Positions 11,426 to 22,800 of a stretch of DNA of 64,000 nt are shown here, one piece after another. The translations under genes and the position numbers were made by a program. Below the pieces are notes generated by a model. That model made no database searches. It was given only the letters and a program-made list of their open reading frames with translations, and was not told the origin of the DNA. The DNA lies in contig VWZX01001040.1 of NCBI GenBank assembly GCA_013399015.1, positions 124,001-188,000 on the forward strand, read 5' to 3'. The stretch's first letter is position 1. The number at the start of each line of letters is the position of its first letter. The DNA comes from Galbula dea. Taxonomy: Eukaryota > Chordata > Aves > Piciformes > Galbulidae.

Positions 11426-14179
11426 TGGCAAGAAGCGCTAGGAAGAGCTCAGCCTCACTGAACACTTGAGGGCACAAAATGAATCAACTTGCCATGTCTG
11501 GAGCCTGGGCTCCAAGCTCCTGACGTGGAAGGAAAAGAGAAACCATGCTCCTGCAGACCTGCCTAGCACCCAGAGCTGTGCGAGGAGGTTCAATGCAGCC
11601 ATCACCAGATGGTGCTACTGCATTCAGCCTTGCAAGGTCATCGTGTGCATGGATGTTTTGATTCTTGGAAGAAAATATTGAACAGGGGATGTTTTTCCAC
11701 TGCTTGGATGTCTGGAGAGTAGGCAGGGTATGTTCTGACTTCATGTTACTACTCAGTTCTCTTTGAGAGCAGATATTCGAGCTTTGGCTGGGAGTCGAGG
11801 ATCAGGGTGTGTTCAGATGCTGTTTGAGATGATCTGTTCCTGGCTGGTTCAAGTGGATAAACAAAATTAATTAGATTCACATCATATGAGTCCACAGGAT
11901 TGATTTTTTCCTCCAATGGAAAACTGGCTAGCAACAAATGGGTACTGCTGCTCATCAGACATTTATCACTGTAGCTCACATGTTCTTTCCATAACTTTTA
12001 CAGTAATTGCTGGGGTTTTTTTAAAGGCCCAGGTACAGGAATCATATTATCACATGAGATTCCAGTGAACCACTGTATAGAAAAAGTTCTTTAAGTCCTC
12101 TCTCCTATTGCTATTATATATGAAACTCCACTGCAGCAAAAGACCTCACCTTGTGTGATTAAGCAGAGGAAATGGTGCTGTCTGAACCTTTAAAGAGGTT
12201 TTCATCTCCGTTTCCTCAGAAGACTGAGGAAAAGGTAAAGAAAAAAATGAATGGTGTTACAGCAGTTAGCAATTGTTTATTAACTAAAGTCTCCAGCTTC
12301 CAAAAGCTCTTGTGCATCTGTGTTGATATTCAGACTTCCAAGCAGGGCTTATCTGCACTGTCAGGGTAGCCTATCAAGGTTTGAATTTCCATAAGGCAAA
12401 TAGATCCAGCATAAGATACTTAGAGGTAAACCAGACATGCTGGGCTAAGCCAGAATTTGTTCTTTTTAAATCAACATCCTTCATTGCAATTGTCCTGAGC
12501 TCTTGAAGACCTGTAATCGAAGTCAAACCTATCTTTGATCATTTGGAGTTTAGAGAGTGAGTATTCCAGCCTTTATCAGGCTTTCAGCCTCATCTGTGGA
12601 CATTCATGCTGGGTGCTTTTACAGTTCAGGCTGGCTTTAAGTCTTGACTGCAGCCATTACAGAGAGTCCCAGTGAAGTCTTGTAAAAGCTGTGGGCTGCC
12701 CAGGATGGTCAGTATAGATTCTGTTCTGGTTCATATGGACTCCAAGGGACAGCTCATGACTAGGAAGGGTAGAGGTGATGGAAGTGCAAACTGACAAGTA
12801 ATGATGCTCTTGAGAAGTTAAATGAGAAGCTTTTTTTTATTTTATGGTGTCAGGTAGAGAAGAACAGTGGTGAAATCAAGAAATTAAAGTGATAGCAGAT
12901 ACACAGCTGTCAAAAAGAAATGTTTACTTCTGACCAGCTCCACTGCTGTGGGATAGAGGAATCCAGGAAGGTATGAAGCTTAAAAACAGGGTATCTGTAT
13001 GGAAAAGAGAACTACCCAGAATGATAGCTCATGCTAAAATGCATTTCAGAATGAACATCAACACAACAAAAAAATATCCCTAAATCTTTAAGGTTTTTTA
13101 TGAGAACAGACTACTCTGTGTTTGCTTGGCAATATCTTCTGTTAAAAGTGGAACTTGTCACTCCTGGCGACCAGATCCCAGACCATGTGGTGGCTGAATT
13201 TCATGCAGTTTGGCAATTTCTAAGATTAAGCCTATGCTCCTTTCCATGATGAACTGTCCTAATCAAGCTCAAAAATTCTTAAACAGTTTTCTCCAGCTAA
13301 TAGTGACAGACCAAGGAACTTAAAAGCCTTGCAAAGACACCTGTCAGAAGTCTAATTTAAAGGTCTACCAGTTTTTCTGGCAGAACTGTTGCTTCCATGT
13401 GAGGAATGATCACATTACTGAACCTGTTCCACCTGCTCTCTCCTGAGGAGGCAATAGCTGTTGCCCTTCTCTGTCTGAGGCTGGCAGGAGCCCTGGCTTT
13501 GTGTCCTGCAAAATGTGGAGAATAGGGTGTGAGGAGGGAGGTCAGGCAGTTAAGTGGGTGGGAAACCAGAGGCAGCCTGCTTGGGAATGGACAGAATGTG
13601 AAAGATGGAGCGCTGAGGGGAGAGGAACAGGCTGGAAAAGTAAAAGGAAAGAAAAAAAAAACATGAAAGAAAGACACAGAAAACAGGCTGCAGGCTCTCA
13701 GACACCCTTGGCACCATTCACCTGCAGTGGAGGACATTCAGATGACCACGTGCTGCTGCAGGGACTGCAATGTAATTCTGTGTCAGTGAAACAGCAAAAC
13801 CAGGAAAGCAGGATTTTTCACTGCTCACCTACCCAGTCCACCCCATTTCGCTATGAACTTTGGAAAGTAATTAAAAGTATGTAAATTCCGACTTCTATTA
13901 AGTGCAATGAAACCCCAAAAGTAATCCACCCCTAACCAAAGCCTGCAAGCCGAGAGCCAAGAATTTCAATTACATGCATTGAATCCCAAAGGGCAGAGTG
14001 GTAACAACAAAGTTTCCAATAGCAAAATTAACATCTCTTTGCTTTCCCTGCACACTTTCTCCTAGCCAAATGCGCTGCTACGGAGTCAAAATGCTGTGAA
14101 AGACACGGTACAAAGCAGGGGAGATCACGCTACGCTGCTCATCTCCCCTCCCCACGCAGCTGTACCCCTGATATACCAC
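11426..14179. other. Upstream flank of the PRKCH promoter, no gene seen
   Basis: No exon or mobile element recognised. An A-rich purine stretch lies near 13640-13675. The open frames on both strands at 13357-13884 overlap each other and carry no domain. Base composition shifts from AT-rich to GC-rich near 14180. Confidence 0.5.
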
Positions 14180-14760
14180 AGGTACAGCCAGGTGCGGGCT
14201 CAGCCCTTCCCCAGGAGGTGTGAACGGGGGCGGGAAGGGGCTGCGGCAGCCGGAGATCGGTGTTTCGGAGACCCGGGTGGAAGGACACGGGACGGCCCAG
14301 GTTGAGGGGCTCGCCCCTGTATCAGGAGGGAACGGCAATCCGTCTCACTGTGCAGCGCCGAGCAGGCTGCTTGCCCTGCAACATGGTTAGGCTGGCGGCT
14401 CCCCGTGGCCTTTCCATTCTCTCGGCGGGCCTCTGGGCTGCCGCCGTCCGCACCTGTGCTAACGGCGGGGGGCGTGGCCCGGCGCCGGGCCTGGACGAGG
14501 CCGTGCCGTGCCGGGACTGGCTGTGCGGGAGCTCGTCCCGCCCGCTCCCCACCCCGGTCCCGCCCTCGTGGCACGGGTTCGCGGCTCCTCCCCGCCTGGC
14601 GCCGTCCCACGCCCCAGGTGTTCTTCGTGCCGTGCTGAACGGCGCCGCTTCCCTTCGGCAGGAGAAGCTCGGGCCAGTCAGGGCTGAGCGGCTGCCCGCT
14701 CGCTTCCGCGGGAGGTGGGCGGTACGTGTGTGGGGGGGGCGGTGGTTCCGGCGCCCCGGC

Positions 14761-14802
14761 ATGGCCCGGGGGCGGGTGCGCCACCGCCGTCCGGCCCCCT
14801 GA
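14761..14802 (+). CDS. Candidate upstream ORF in the PRKCH 5' leader (13 codons)
   Basis: An ATG at 14761 opens a 13-codon frame (MARGRVRHRRPAP) ending at TGA 14800-14802. Its start context is strong, with G at -3 and G at +4. The stop lies 94 nt before the main PRKCH ATG at 14897, and no other ATG lies between. The peptide is very basic (five Arg and one His in 13 residues). Human PRKCH mRNA is known to carry two uORFs that repress translation and relieve it under stress, so this position is plausible. It counts as a uORF only if transcription starts upstream of 14761. The same stop also closes a longer frame from the ATG at 14383. Confidence 0.5.
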   Translation: MARGRVRHRRPAP

Positions 14803-14896
14803 AGAGGCAACAGCGGGGCTGGCTACTGGCCCTGCTCCGCGGGAGAGGGGTCTGGCTCTCCTCCGGGCTCCGGGGCGCCCCGGGCGGGGGGTGGCC

Positions 14897-15256
14897 ATGT
14901 CCGGAGGCATGAAGTTCAACGGGTACCTGAAGGTGCGGATTGGGGAGGCGGTGGGCTTACAGCCCACCCGCTGGTCCCTCCGGCACTCGCTGTTCCGCAA
15001 GGGCTACCAGCTCTTGGACCCTTATGTCACCGTCAGCGTGGACCAGGTGCGCGTCGGGCAGACCAGCACTAAGCAGAAGACCAACAAACCCACCTACAAC
15101 GAGGAGTTCTCTGCCACGGTTACCGACGGCCATCAGATCGAGCTATCCGTCTTCCACGACACCCCCATTGGCTACGATGATTTTGTGGCCAACTGCACCT
15201 TGCACTTCCAGGACCTCTTGCGCTCTGCGGGCACCAGCGACAGCTTCGAAGGCTGG
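14897..15256 (+). CDS. PRKCH: PRKCH coding exon 1: protein kinase C eta, C2 domain
   Basis: This exon encodes residues 1-120 of PKC eta, a lipid-activated, calcium-independent serine/threonine kinase of epithelial differentiation and barrier signalling. The start MSGGMKFNGY is followed by the family's GEAVGLQPTRWSLRH block (residues 17-30), LLDPYVTVSVDQVRVGQTS (39-57), TKQKTNKPTYNEEF (58-71) and IGYDDFVANCTLHFQDLL (91-108). The domain is a novel-type C2, which in this family does not depend on calcium. Serines 27 and 31 correspond to human Ser28 and Ser32, reported as phosphorylated. The start ATG has G at -3 and aligns with the known human start, which is one residue longer at the N-terminus. 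The exon ends with TGG for Trp120 followed by donor GTGAGT at 15257, phase 0. The eta-type MKFNGYLKVRIGEAVGLQPTR start rules out the paralogue PRKCE. Confidence 0.97.
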
Positions 15257-15330
15257 GTGAGTAGCCATCTCCAGGAGGAGCTACAGCCAGGCTCCCCTTC
15301 GAATGAATGGAGCGCTCGAAGGGTGCTGGA

Positions 15331-16821
15331 AGAGCTCGGGCTTGTCCTTGCATGCCTGTGCCGCAGATGCACACAGCAGGGAGCGTGTGTCCGTGTTCAC
15401 ACAGGTGTGGACCTTCATGCATTTGTTTGTGACCCTCTGCTTTAGGTTTACTGACTGCTGTCAGTTGATGTGTTTTGAGACCCTGGGAACAAAAAGTCTC
15501 AGCTGTTGTAGCTTGAGGGTCAAGACCCAGTAACTTGAGGGCTGTGAAGTCTGTCTTTTTTTGTAGACTATCAGAGACAAGACTAGCAAAGTACACCTGC
15601 AGACTCACACAATCATGTACCTTCCTTCTTTTGCTTAGTACACAGAGACATCTTGGAAGCCTGGATACCTGGAGCTGGAGGTGTTTCTGCTCACATATAC
15701 ACATGCCTGCACAATTGTTTGACGTGTGTGTGCAAATTTCTTTGACTTCCTAACAGAATGGCAGGACTAGTCCTGTGTCTGTGCGCTGCTGGCGCTGATT
15801 GAACAGTTTCACTTACAGGTAGTTCTAGGTTATTTCCAAGTAGACCTCACTTGCATCCGGCCCAGAGAACCTCGTTTATTTCTTAGTCCTAATGATAGCT
15901 GAAAGGAACAGTACAGGCTCTGAAGTTGTGCCTTTTCTTCCAGTAGCGTAAAGGAGGAGGAAGTGGCTGGCTTGATCCAGAAAGTAGTTTGCTTTTAAGT
16001 GTTAGGTTAAGAAGGAGAAGAAAAAAATACCCCACATTTCATTTGGATAGAGAAGGTGCAGTAGAGCTGAGAATTTCAGAGGTTGAGGCAGGTATTAACT
16101 TTTTGAGGCCAGGAAGTTCAGCACACGTGGTCAGGTAGCCACCACAATAAAATCAGACAGACATGGAGAAAAGAGAGCTAACACCATAGAGCACGGATGG
16201 GTATCTCAGTCATATCGCTGAGGATAAGGCTGGTGCTTTCTGTTCTCATCCAGTGTCTGTGACTGAGGTGTGATGCTATGCCTCTGTGGTGATTACAGGG
16301 AAATGCCAGTCCCAGGATTGATTAATAGGTGTATATTGCTGCTGTTTGGTTTTTTCTTATGGTGTACTTAGGTACCCCATGGATAGACTCGAGGTTCATG
16401 AGGCTGGTCAGATAGCCACTGATGTGATTTTTGTGTTGGGCACAGGGGATTCAAGCTAGCCTCAAATGAGTTAGCTCAGGTGTTACTCCAGACAGCACAG
16501 CCAGAGCAGAATTGACAGGGGTTTGCTAGGTGGGTGTGTACCCAGCTTCCCAAGCTAGTTGTGCTGCTGGAGAGAAATTGCTCCTGGGACTTGAGCTAGG
16601 ACAGTTTTAAATACAGAATGGACCCTTACAGGCCAGGGCAAAGGAGTGAGCTCAGGATGTGGTTCAGAAAGTTTTCTCCATGTTTGTTTTGCTGGGAGTG
16701 TTCGCTCTTCACTGTCAAGAGAGACCCTGTACTCTTGGGAAGCTGGAGTAATGGTCACACTGGATCTGGCTACATGTAGGAGTGGTCTGCCCTGTTGAAA
16801 AGGTGGTGACTTTATTTACAT
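15331..16821. other. Intron 1, no gene or repeat seen
   Basis: Sequence falls from CpG-rich to AT-moderate after the island. Open frames here are short and overlap on opposite strands. Confidence 0.55.
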
Positions 16822-16895
16822 TCACAGAATCACAGAATGTTAGGAGTTGGAAAGGACCTCAAAAGATCATCTAGTCCAACCCCCCTGCCATTACT
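16822..16895 (-). mobile_element. CR1 LINE 3' tail fragment
   Basis: The + strand reads TCACAGAATCACAGAATG, then TAGGAGTTGGAAAGGACCTC and ATCATCTAGTCCAACCCCCC. That is the reverse complement of a CR1 3' UTR with its octamer tail. Similarity fades after the CCCCCCTGCCA box, leaving only about 70 bp, a severely 5'-truncated copy. Its details match the copies at 48711 and 61024. Confidence 0.9.
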
Positions 16896-19800
16896 AAAAT
16901 ATCTATAATAATATTGTCTCCAGTGTGGATGCATGTCCATGGGCCCACTGTTTGATTTCATCCATCCTGCAGGGCTTATTTTTAGGACAGATGCAATCTG
17001 TGGCCTATATTTGTTTGACCTGTGGTGAGGGAAACGTTTCTTACCCTTTCTGTGTAGGCACGTGTATTATAAACTCCTGTACCTAAGAGTTGATGAGTGC
17101 AAAGCAGTGGTCTGATGTAAACAGTTGTTATATCTGGGCATGTAGAGAGAGGCTAAAAGCTGCTTCACTCCTTTTCAGTTAATTTCTAAAAATTGCAGCT
17201 GGGGTAGATTTAGTGGGAAATGAGCAAGCATTTGTCTTCTGTTTCCTTTCTCTTCTTCCCTCCCTTTTGACTTGCTTCGTTAGCATCCAGCCAGGATCAC
17301 ATGATAACAGGGAACAGCATCTTGCTCTGATAATTTAATATGTCTTGATAAAGGCTGTCACAGGGTTTTGAGTAAGCAGAAAAATAGGGAAGGCTAACTT
17401 GTACTAACCCAAGGTCCATGAACCCCTGGCATGATACAAGACACCGCAAGGGATTTGCAGATGATTTGTAATACCTCCACTATGAAATCCTTCATACTAC
17501 CCTTTTTCCATCCCTAAAGCAAAAGCCCATACAGGCAAGGAAGGAGTGAATGAAGTGAGGGGAAAATTGGTTAATCCTCAAAGTTTAATATGGCTTACAT
17601 TTAGTTGGCTGTGCATGATTTTTCATTTTTATTTGAAATAAGATTTTTGTGTTCACTTTTCAGTGGTAAGGGCAACAATATGTTGGTAAGCTCTAAATGC
17701 TCCTCAGATTGAAAACAACCAAACAGGGCAGGGCAGCTGGCTTCCTCTGCTCCCAGAGCTCTCCTGTGGAGATCTTAGCTGCCAGGGTTTACCTGGGACA
17801 GTCCCTCAGCTCATGTGCTGTCCCAAAAGTTGTTTTGGCACGAGCTCTCAGGCTCATTGTGCTATGTTTCTGAATGTGGATTTTCTCCTGCTGGGAAAAA
17901 AAAAAAAGCTATTGATCACCACCTCTTGTGAGAACTGTGGGAAGTGTTAAGGAGAGGCAAGTAGGAGCAGTTGGTGTTTAAGGATTGGTGCTTCCCAGAC
18001 GACTTGCAGGTACATCACTGCAATTATGACCCCAAACACTTATGTATATGAGTAAGTGTATGGACATGAACTGTCTCATCAGTAATGCTTGTACACCTGA
18101 GTCATTCCACTGGGTACTGGGACAGAGTTCTCTGTCCATGATTTGCATTAAAATCCATTTTCCAGAGACTCTTCAAAACTAACTGTTTTTCTTCTAACCA
18201 TTTTGTCTTCAGAAGTCTTTTTGGTACACACCTGAGCATGGTCTGGATATTTTTTTAATTCACGTATTAGTTGTTAAACATATTCAACTAATTTTACACA
18301 GATCAAATCTGTAATGGCTTATTAAAGGCAGGATCCTTCCTTCTGTTTCTCATTTCTTACATTTGTCAAGTTGCAAAGCAGTACTTTTGGTTAATATTGT
18401 CAATTAAATGCTGTCTTGCCTTCAGTGTCCTTTAATGTAGTTAAACCCAGAAGCGATCGCTCCAGTACCAGGTACTTTCTGCTTGGCATTTTCCTGTGTG
18501 GGTGTGAAATTGTGCAAACCTGAATGGCAGCATTTTACACAGGTACACATGACCCTGCCAGGTACAATGCAGAAGAGAATTCAGCTGGCTGCTGGCTGAA
18601 AACTGCTAGGATATGATTGAAACTTGTGTTTTAAGCATTTATTTTTGCAGGAGGATATGCTAAGATCTTTTACTTTGTATATGCATTATATATCTTTAAA
18701 AGGTAGTATCTCCTCCATAACTGTCTCTAAGTGCAGTATAGGAAGTAGTCGTGCCAGTGAAACAAGTTACTAAGTTGCAAGTGAACAAGGAGGTGTTTAT
18801 GATAGGTAGGATCATTCCTATGAGTTTTATGTCATAAAGTGATTTTTAAGCTTGGGGAAATGCTGTTTACAGATACTGAATTGCATTGGTACTAGAGAAT
18901 TATTTAATTGTGTTTGTAAAAATTGTTAGTCCCTCGGTAGAGATGTCATAATTTCTAGGACTTTAACAAGGAGTTAAAATTAAACCTTGGTCTTGAAATA
19001 GCAAATTATCAGAGTATACCAAAGGAAATTAGATAACAGATGGACTATAAGATTAATGAGCCAGTAGCAACTTCCTGATGAGTTTGTTACTATTTGCTCA
19101 TGTGTGCAGGAAGAGCTTAGGAAAAATGATTCTAATGCATTCCTAAACTTCAGCTTTTTGCCTCTGTCCTTTGCTATGATTTTTTTCTTTCTTAAGGGAA
19201 AACAAGTTGGGTTTTACCCATGTTTAAATGCAGTTGTATTTATTGAACGTTAAATAGAAGAATTAAAACAGAATTCAACTTCTTTCCCAGAGCATCATGA
19301 CCTTGGCAGAAGGCAGAGTGCTGCAAGTCAAATACAATATGGTTGCTGCTTGTTTTGACTCCCAGCTGACTGCAGAGTGTTCTCCAGGTGGGCAAAACTT
19401 GCATCAGGAAGCCAAAAATACTCCTGAGCTGTTGACAGAGGATTTTGTGATGCAGTACTTTGTGTCTGCATCAGCCTGTGCCCACCTGTAGAGATGGACT
19501 GCAGCTTGTAGAGCAGGAGTAATGTTGTGTCTTTCCATAGGTCAGTGGCAGGCTGAGATAAAGAGCGATAGCAATCTGTCCACATGATTTCTGTTTCCAT
19601 GCACATGACAACCATGTACATAGTGCAGATCTCTGATCTGTGTGAAAGTCATGCTGCACATTAATTGCAAACTAGGCTTGAGTAAACTAAGCTCCTTACC
19701 CTGGTTCATGGTAAGTATTATGTTGTTTATGTAATTATTATTACTGATATGCAGTTATTATGTTAAATGGGAATACTGGAGAGAAACACCTGCTGCAGAA

Positions 19801-22800
19801 GGTAAGATAGTTTTTGAGAGCCACCAGAATTTTTGGCTTCTGTTTCTTTCTTTTAGCATGCTGCTGTCCTTTGGCCCTACAAACAATCCCTTCAAAATGC
19901 CAGCAGGGTCCCATAGCCCACCAAGACTACCCAAGAGTACCCTGCAGCCTGACACAAAGGCTGTAATAAATAAATAAAGGAAAAACTGTTGCTATTTGTC
20001 TGGTAATAAAGAGTCTTGGGGTGTGTGATGCTAATAACAGTTGTAATAGTCAAGGCAGATGAGAATGACTAGAGCTGACTGTGTCACAAAGAGCTGCACA
20101 CTTACTGCCCTGTTTTAGCATCAGAAGTTGAGCTAGTTAGGAGTCCTACTTCTCACTTGTCCACAAGCTCTTCCCCAGTAAAGAGTCTGTCTGGCAACTG
20201 GGAGCATCCTTAGAGAGCACAGAGATTTTGCTTCAGACAGTGTTAAGCTGGAAAGATTTGGTCAAAGCATGAGAAGAGCCAGTTTCCAGTGGTTGGAGAC
20301 ACTGGGATGCCAGCAGTGGTCTGTAGAACCAGACCTGTTCATGCCCTGGCTTCAGCCTGGGTACGGGAGGATATGAGTTTGGCTGTTCTTCATGCAGCTG
20401 GGTGCCTGATCCTGCTGCAGTACTGGCTTTCCAGTATCTTTCCAGAGCTATGTCTTGAGAACTGTTGTTTTGATGCTGTTGGAGTTGGGAGGGGCTCTAG
20501 GAATGCTAGAGAAGTGTGGAGGAGAGGAGTGTGCTTTCCCATCTGGAACAGCATGGCTGGAATAGACTGCGCAGGTATCACCACGTTGCTTTTGAGCCAA
20601 AAGCTCAATCCAAACCCCACTTAAAGGTATCCAGGTCCTCTAGCTCCACAGCATGGTGGGCACATAGGTTTCCAGCCAGAACCCAGTCCACTCCCTACAT
20701 AGTTGGCTTGTCAGCCTGTGCTGCCTTTGCCTGCCGGGCCACGCACTGATGCTTTGGCTCTCCAGCTTGGTGGCAGCTTCTTGGTGTGGGGTGGAGCAGG
20801 TGGTTGGGTGAGGCCCCAGCTCACATAGTCACACAAGGTTTTCTGGAGTTGTTTGTCAAAGCCCTTGCTAATGTGGTTTCTGGGGTGTGAGGTTGACTTT
20901 CATGCCAGGGTTAGCTTTCTATTTCTGCTGCTTAGCTGGTGGGGTTGAGACTGAATTACCTGCAAGCCCTGGTTAGAAGGAGGAGGCAGATGTCCACATG
21001 TCCTTCAGCAGTGTTAGTCATGGCAGCAGAACCTCCTGAGTGTATTTGCAGATCCATACCCCCAATCCTGGGGTTGCTTGTTCCAGAGAGGTTGTGTACA
21101 GAAGAGCAGGAGGGGGCCAGCAGGATGACCTCAGCACAAGTGAGCCCAGCACCCCCAGGAGGCTCTGTCCCCAGCCATGCTCTCTGTTCCCTGCAGGCCT
21201 TTCCTCACTCTGTGTTTTATATTTGGGTTTTACCACAGGTCTTGCTGTAAAAATGCATTTCATCCAGGCTGTCTGAGGCTTTTTGGTTTGAGTATTTTCT
21301 GAGTAATGATTTGCTTTCTGGCCACTTTTTGCTTATAGGCAATAAACCCTGCAGCAAAAATTGTCAAGGGGGCTGTTTAAGATACTGAAATGCTATTAGA
21401 AAGTCTACTGATTTACAGTGTAACTCAATATGAAAGCATATCCCTTTCTGAAGTGAATAGACTCCCACCCTTTCTTTGCAAACTATTCAAGCACCTTTGA
21501 TGTTTTAGGCTTGATTGTAGCTATTGTGCTTTGCTAAGACAATCAAGAAATCAGGGACCTTTTGTGTAACCATGGAGAAAAAGATGAACAGAAGAATTAT
21601 CAAGTGAAACAAGTTGCTGGCAGCTTTTATAAACGACTCTGGATCAGGCATTGTGCCTTCTTGCCTCCCAAATCTCAGCCTATTTAGGCATGTAGTTAAA
21701 TGTGTCAATCCATGCTGCAGACTTAATTTCTTCTGGAGACAGTGAGCAATCTTTTTTTTCTGATTGCTTATTCCACCCCTGTGTTATTTGTGGGGCTGTG
21801 CAGTGAACCAGGCTAGAGTCCTGGATAACTAACCTGGTGGTGTGTCCTGGTGGAGCTCACCAGGAGATTGCTCCTCTCTCAAGCCATGCCCTTGGTTGTG
21901 CTGGTACAAGAAGCCTTTGCTGACTCCAAGGGAAAGCTTTGCTTTATAATTATATCAAAGATAGCAAATGTATGTCTAAAACAAAGTGCATCCTGAAGCA
22001 TCTAATTAATGTTGCTAAACTACTTAGGGTAAACCAGACAAATGACTTAAATTTCTGCAATGCCAATGACATTTTTTATTCTTTGGTATCATGAGATGTT
22101 CTCATTGCTCAGGGAGGTCAGTTGCTGAGCAAACCATTCTGCTTTATTTTGAAAGCCAGTACCATGATCAGATGTAAGCCAGGTTCTGTTTGCATTAGTG
22201 TGATGCTGTGCAAGTGCCGTCATTCCTCAGCGATTCTGGTGCTAACTGTACTCAGCACTAAAATCTTAGTGTCCATGCTAGGCCTAAGGTGATTGGAAAA
22301 AACCCTGCTTTTTCACAGCCCCTGTGAGACCTTGTGTGCCCTTATGCCCTTGTTACACCAGACCAGAGGCATCTAATCGATGACTAGATCTATCCTGTGG
22401 GCCTGCCAGAGCAGTTTAACCGGCTGACTGCCCGCTCTCTGCTTTGCTCTTTCCTGAGGCTCCTCAGATGTGGGGCAGGGGGCAGGTTGTAGTCAGAATA
22501 GCTGCTCTTGCAGCTGCCAGCTCATTTTTGACCACTGTCTTCCTTGTGGAACCCACTGCAGCTCCAGAAAGCCTCATGCTCTCTAGTCTGTGGGTGATCT
22601 GTGTCCTGATGGAGGATCTGCTACAGAGAAGGGATGCCTGTGTCCTGTGTGACAGATGGATGTCGCATCTAGGGTTGTCTCCTCTGAGTGCCACCATGAA
22701 AACCAATGAAGCCCAACCTGGGAAGGATGGCAGCTGTGGGCTGTGTAGATGCAGGACATTGGGGACTTCAGATCTGGGATAAGATTTCAGCTTGTTCCCT

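Larger units (their letters stand above)
14180..15330. promoter_or_regulatory. PRKCH: CpG island covering PRKCH promoter and first coding exon
   Basis: GC content and CpG density rise sharply compared with both flanks. GC boxes are visible: GGGGCGGG at 14227-14234, CCCGCCCG at 14537-14544 and a GGGGGCGGG near 14768. No convincing TATA box is placed upstream of the coding exon. This fits a dispersed-start, Sp1-type promoter. The transcription start cannot be read from the sequence, so how much of 14180-14896 is promoter and how much is 5' leader is unknown. Confidence 0.8.

Noticed and set aside
1..14179. Neighbour gene TMEM30B, expected upstream of PRKCH in other vertebrates
   Set aside because: No open frame of suitable length or with paired membrane segments is present, so it must lie further upstream or be absent.
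14726..14896. In-frame N-terminal extension of PRKCH
   Set aside because: The frame is open back to 14726, but that codon is GTG and there is no in-frame ATG. The Gly/Pro/Arg-rich sequence has no match in PKC eta. The ATG at 14897 fits the family start.
14200..15000. 266-codon open frame on the minus strand over the CpG island
   Set aside because: It overlaps the PRKCH start and leader in GC-rich DNA where stop codons are rare. Its Pro/Arg/Ala-rich make-up shows no domain.
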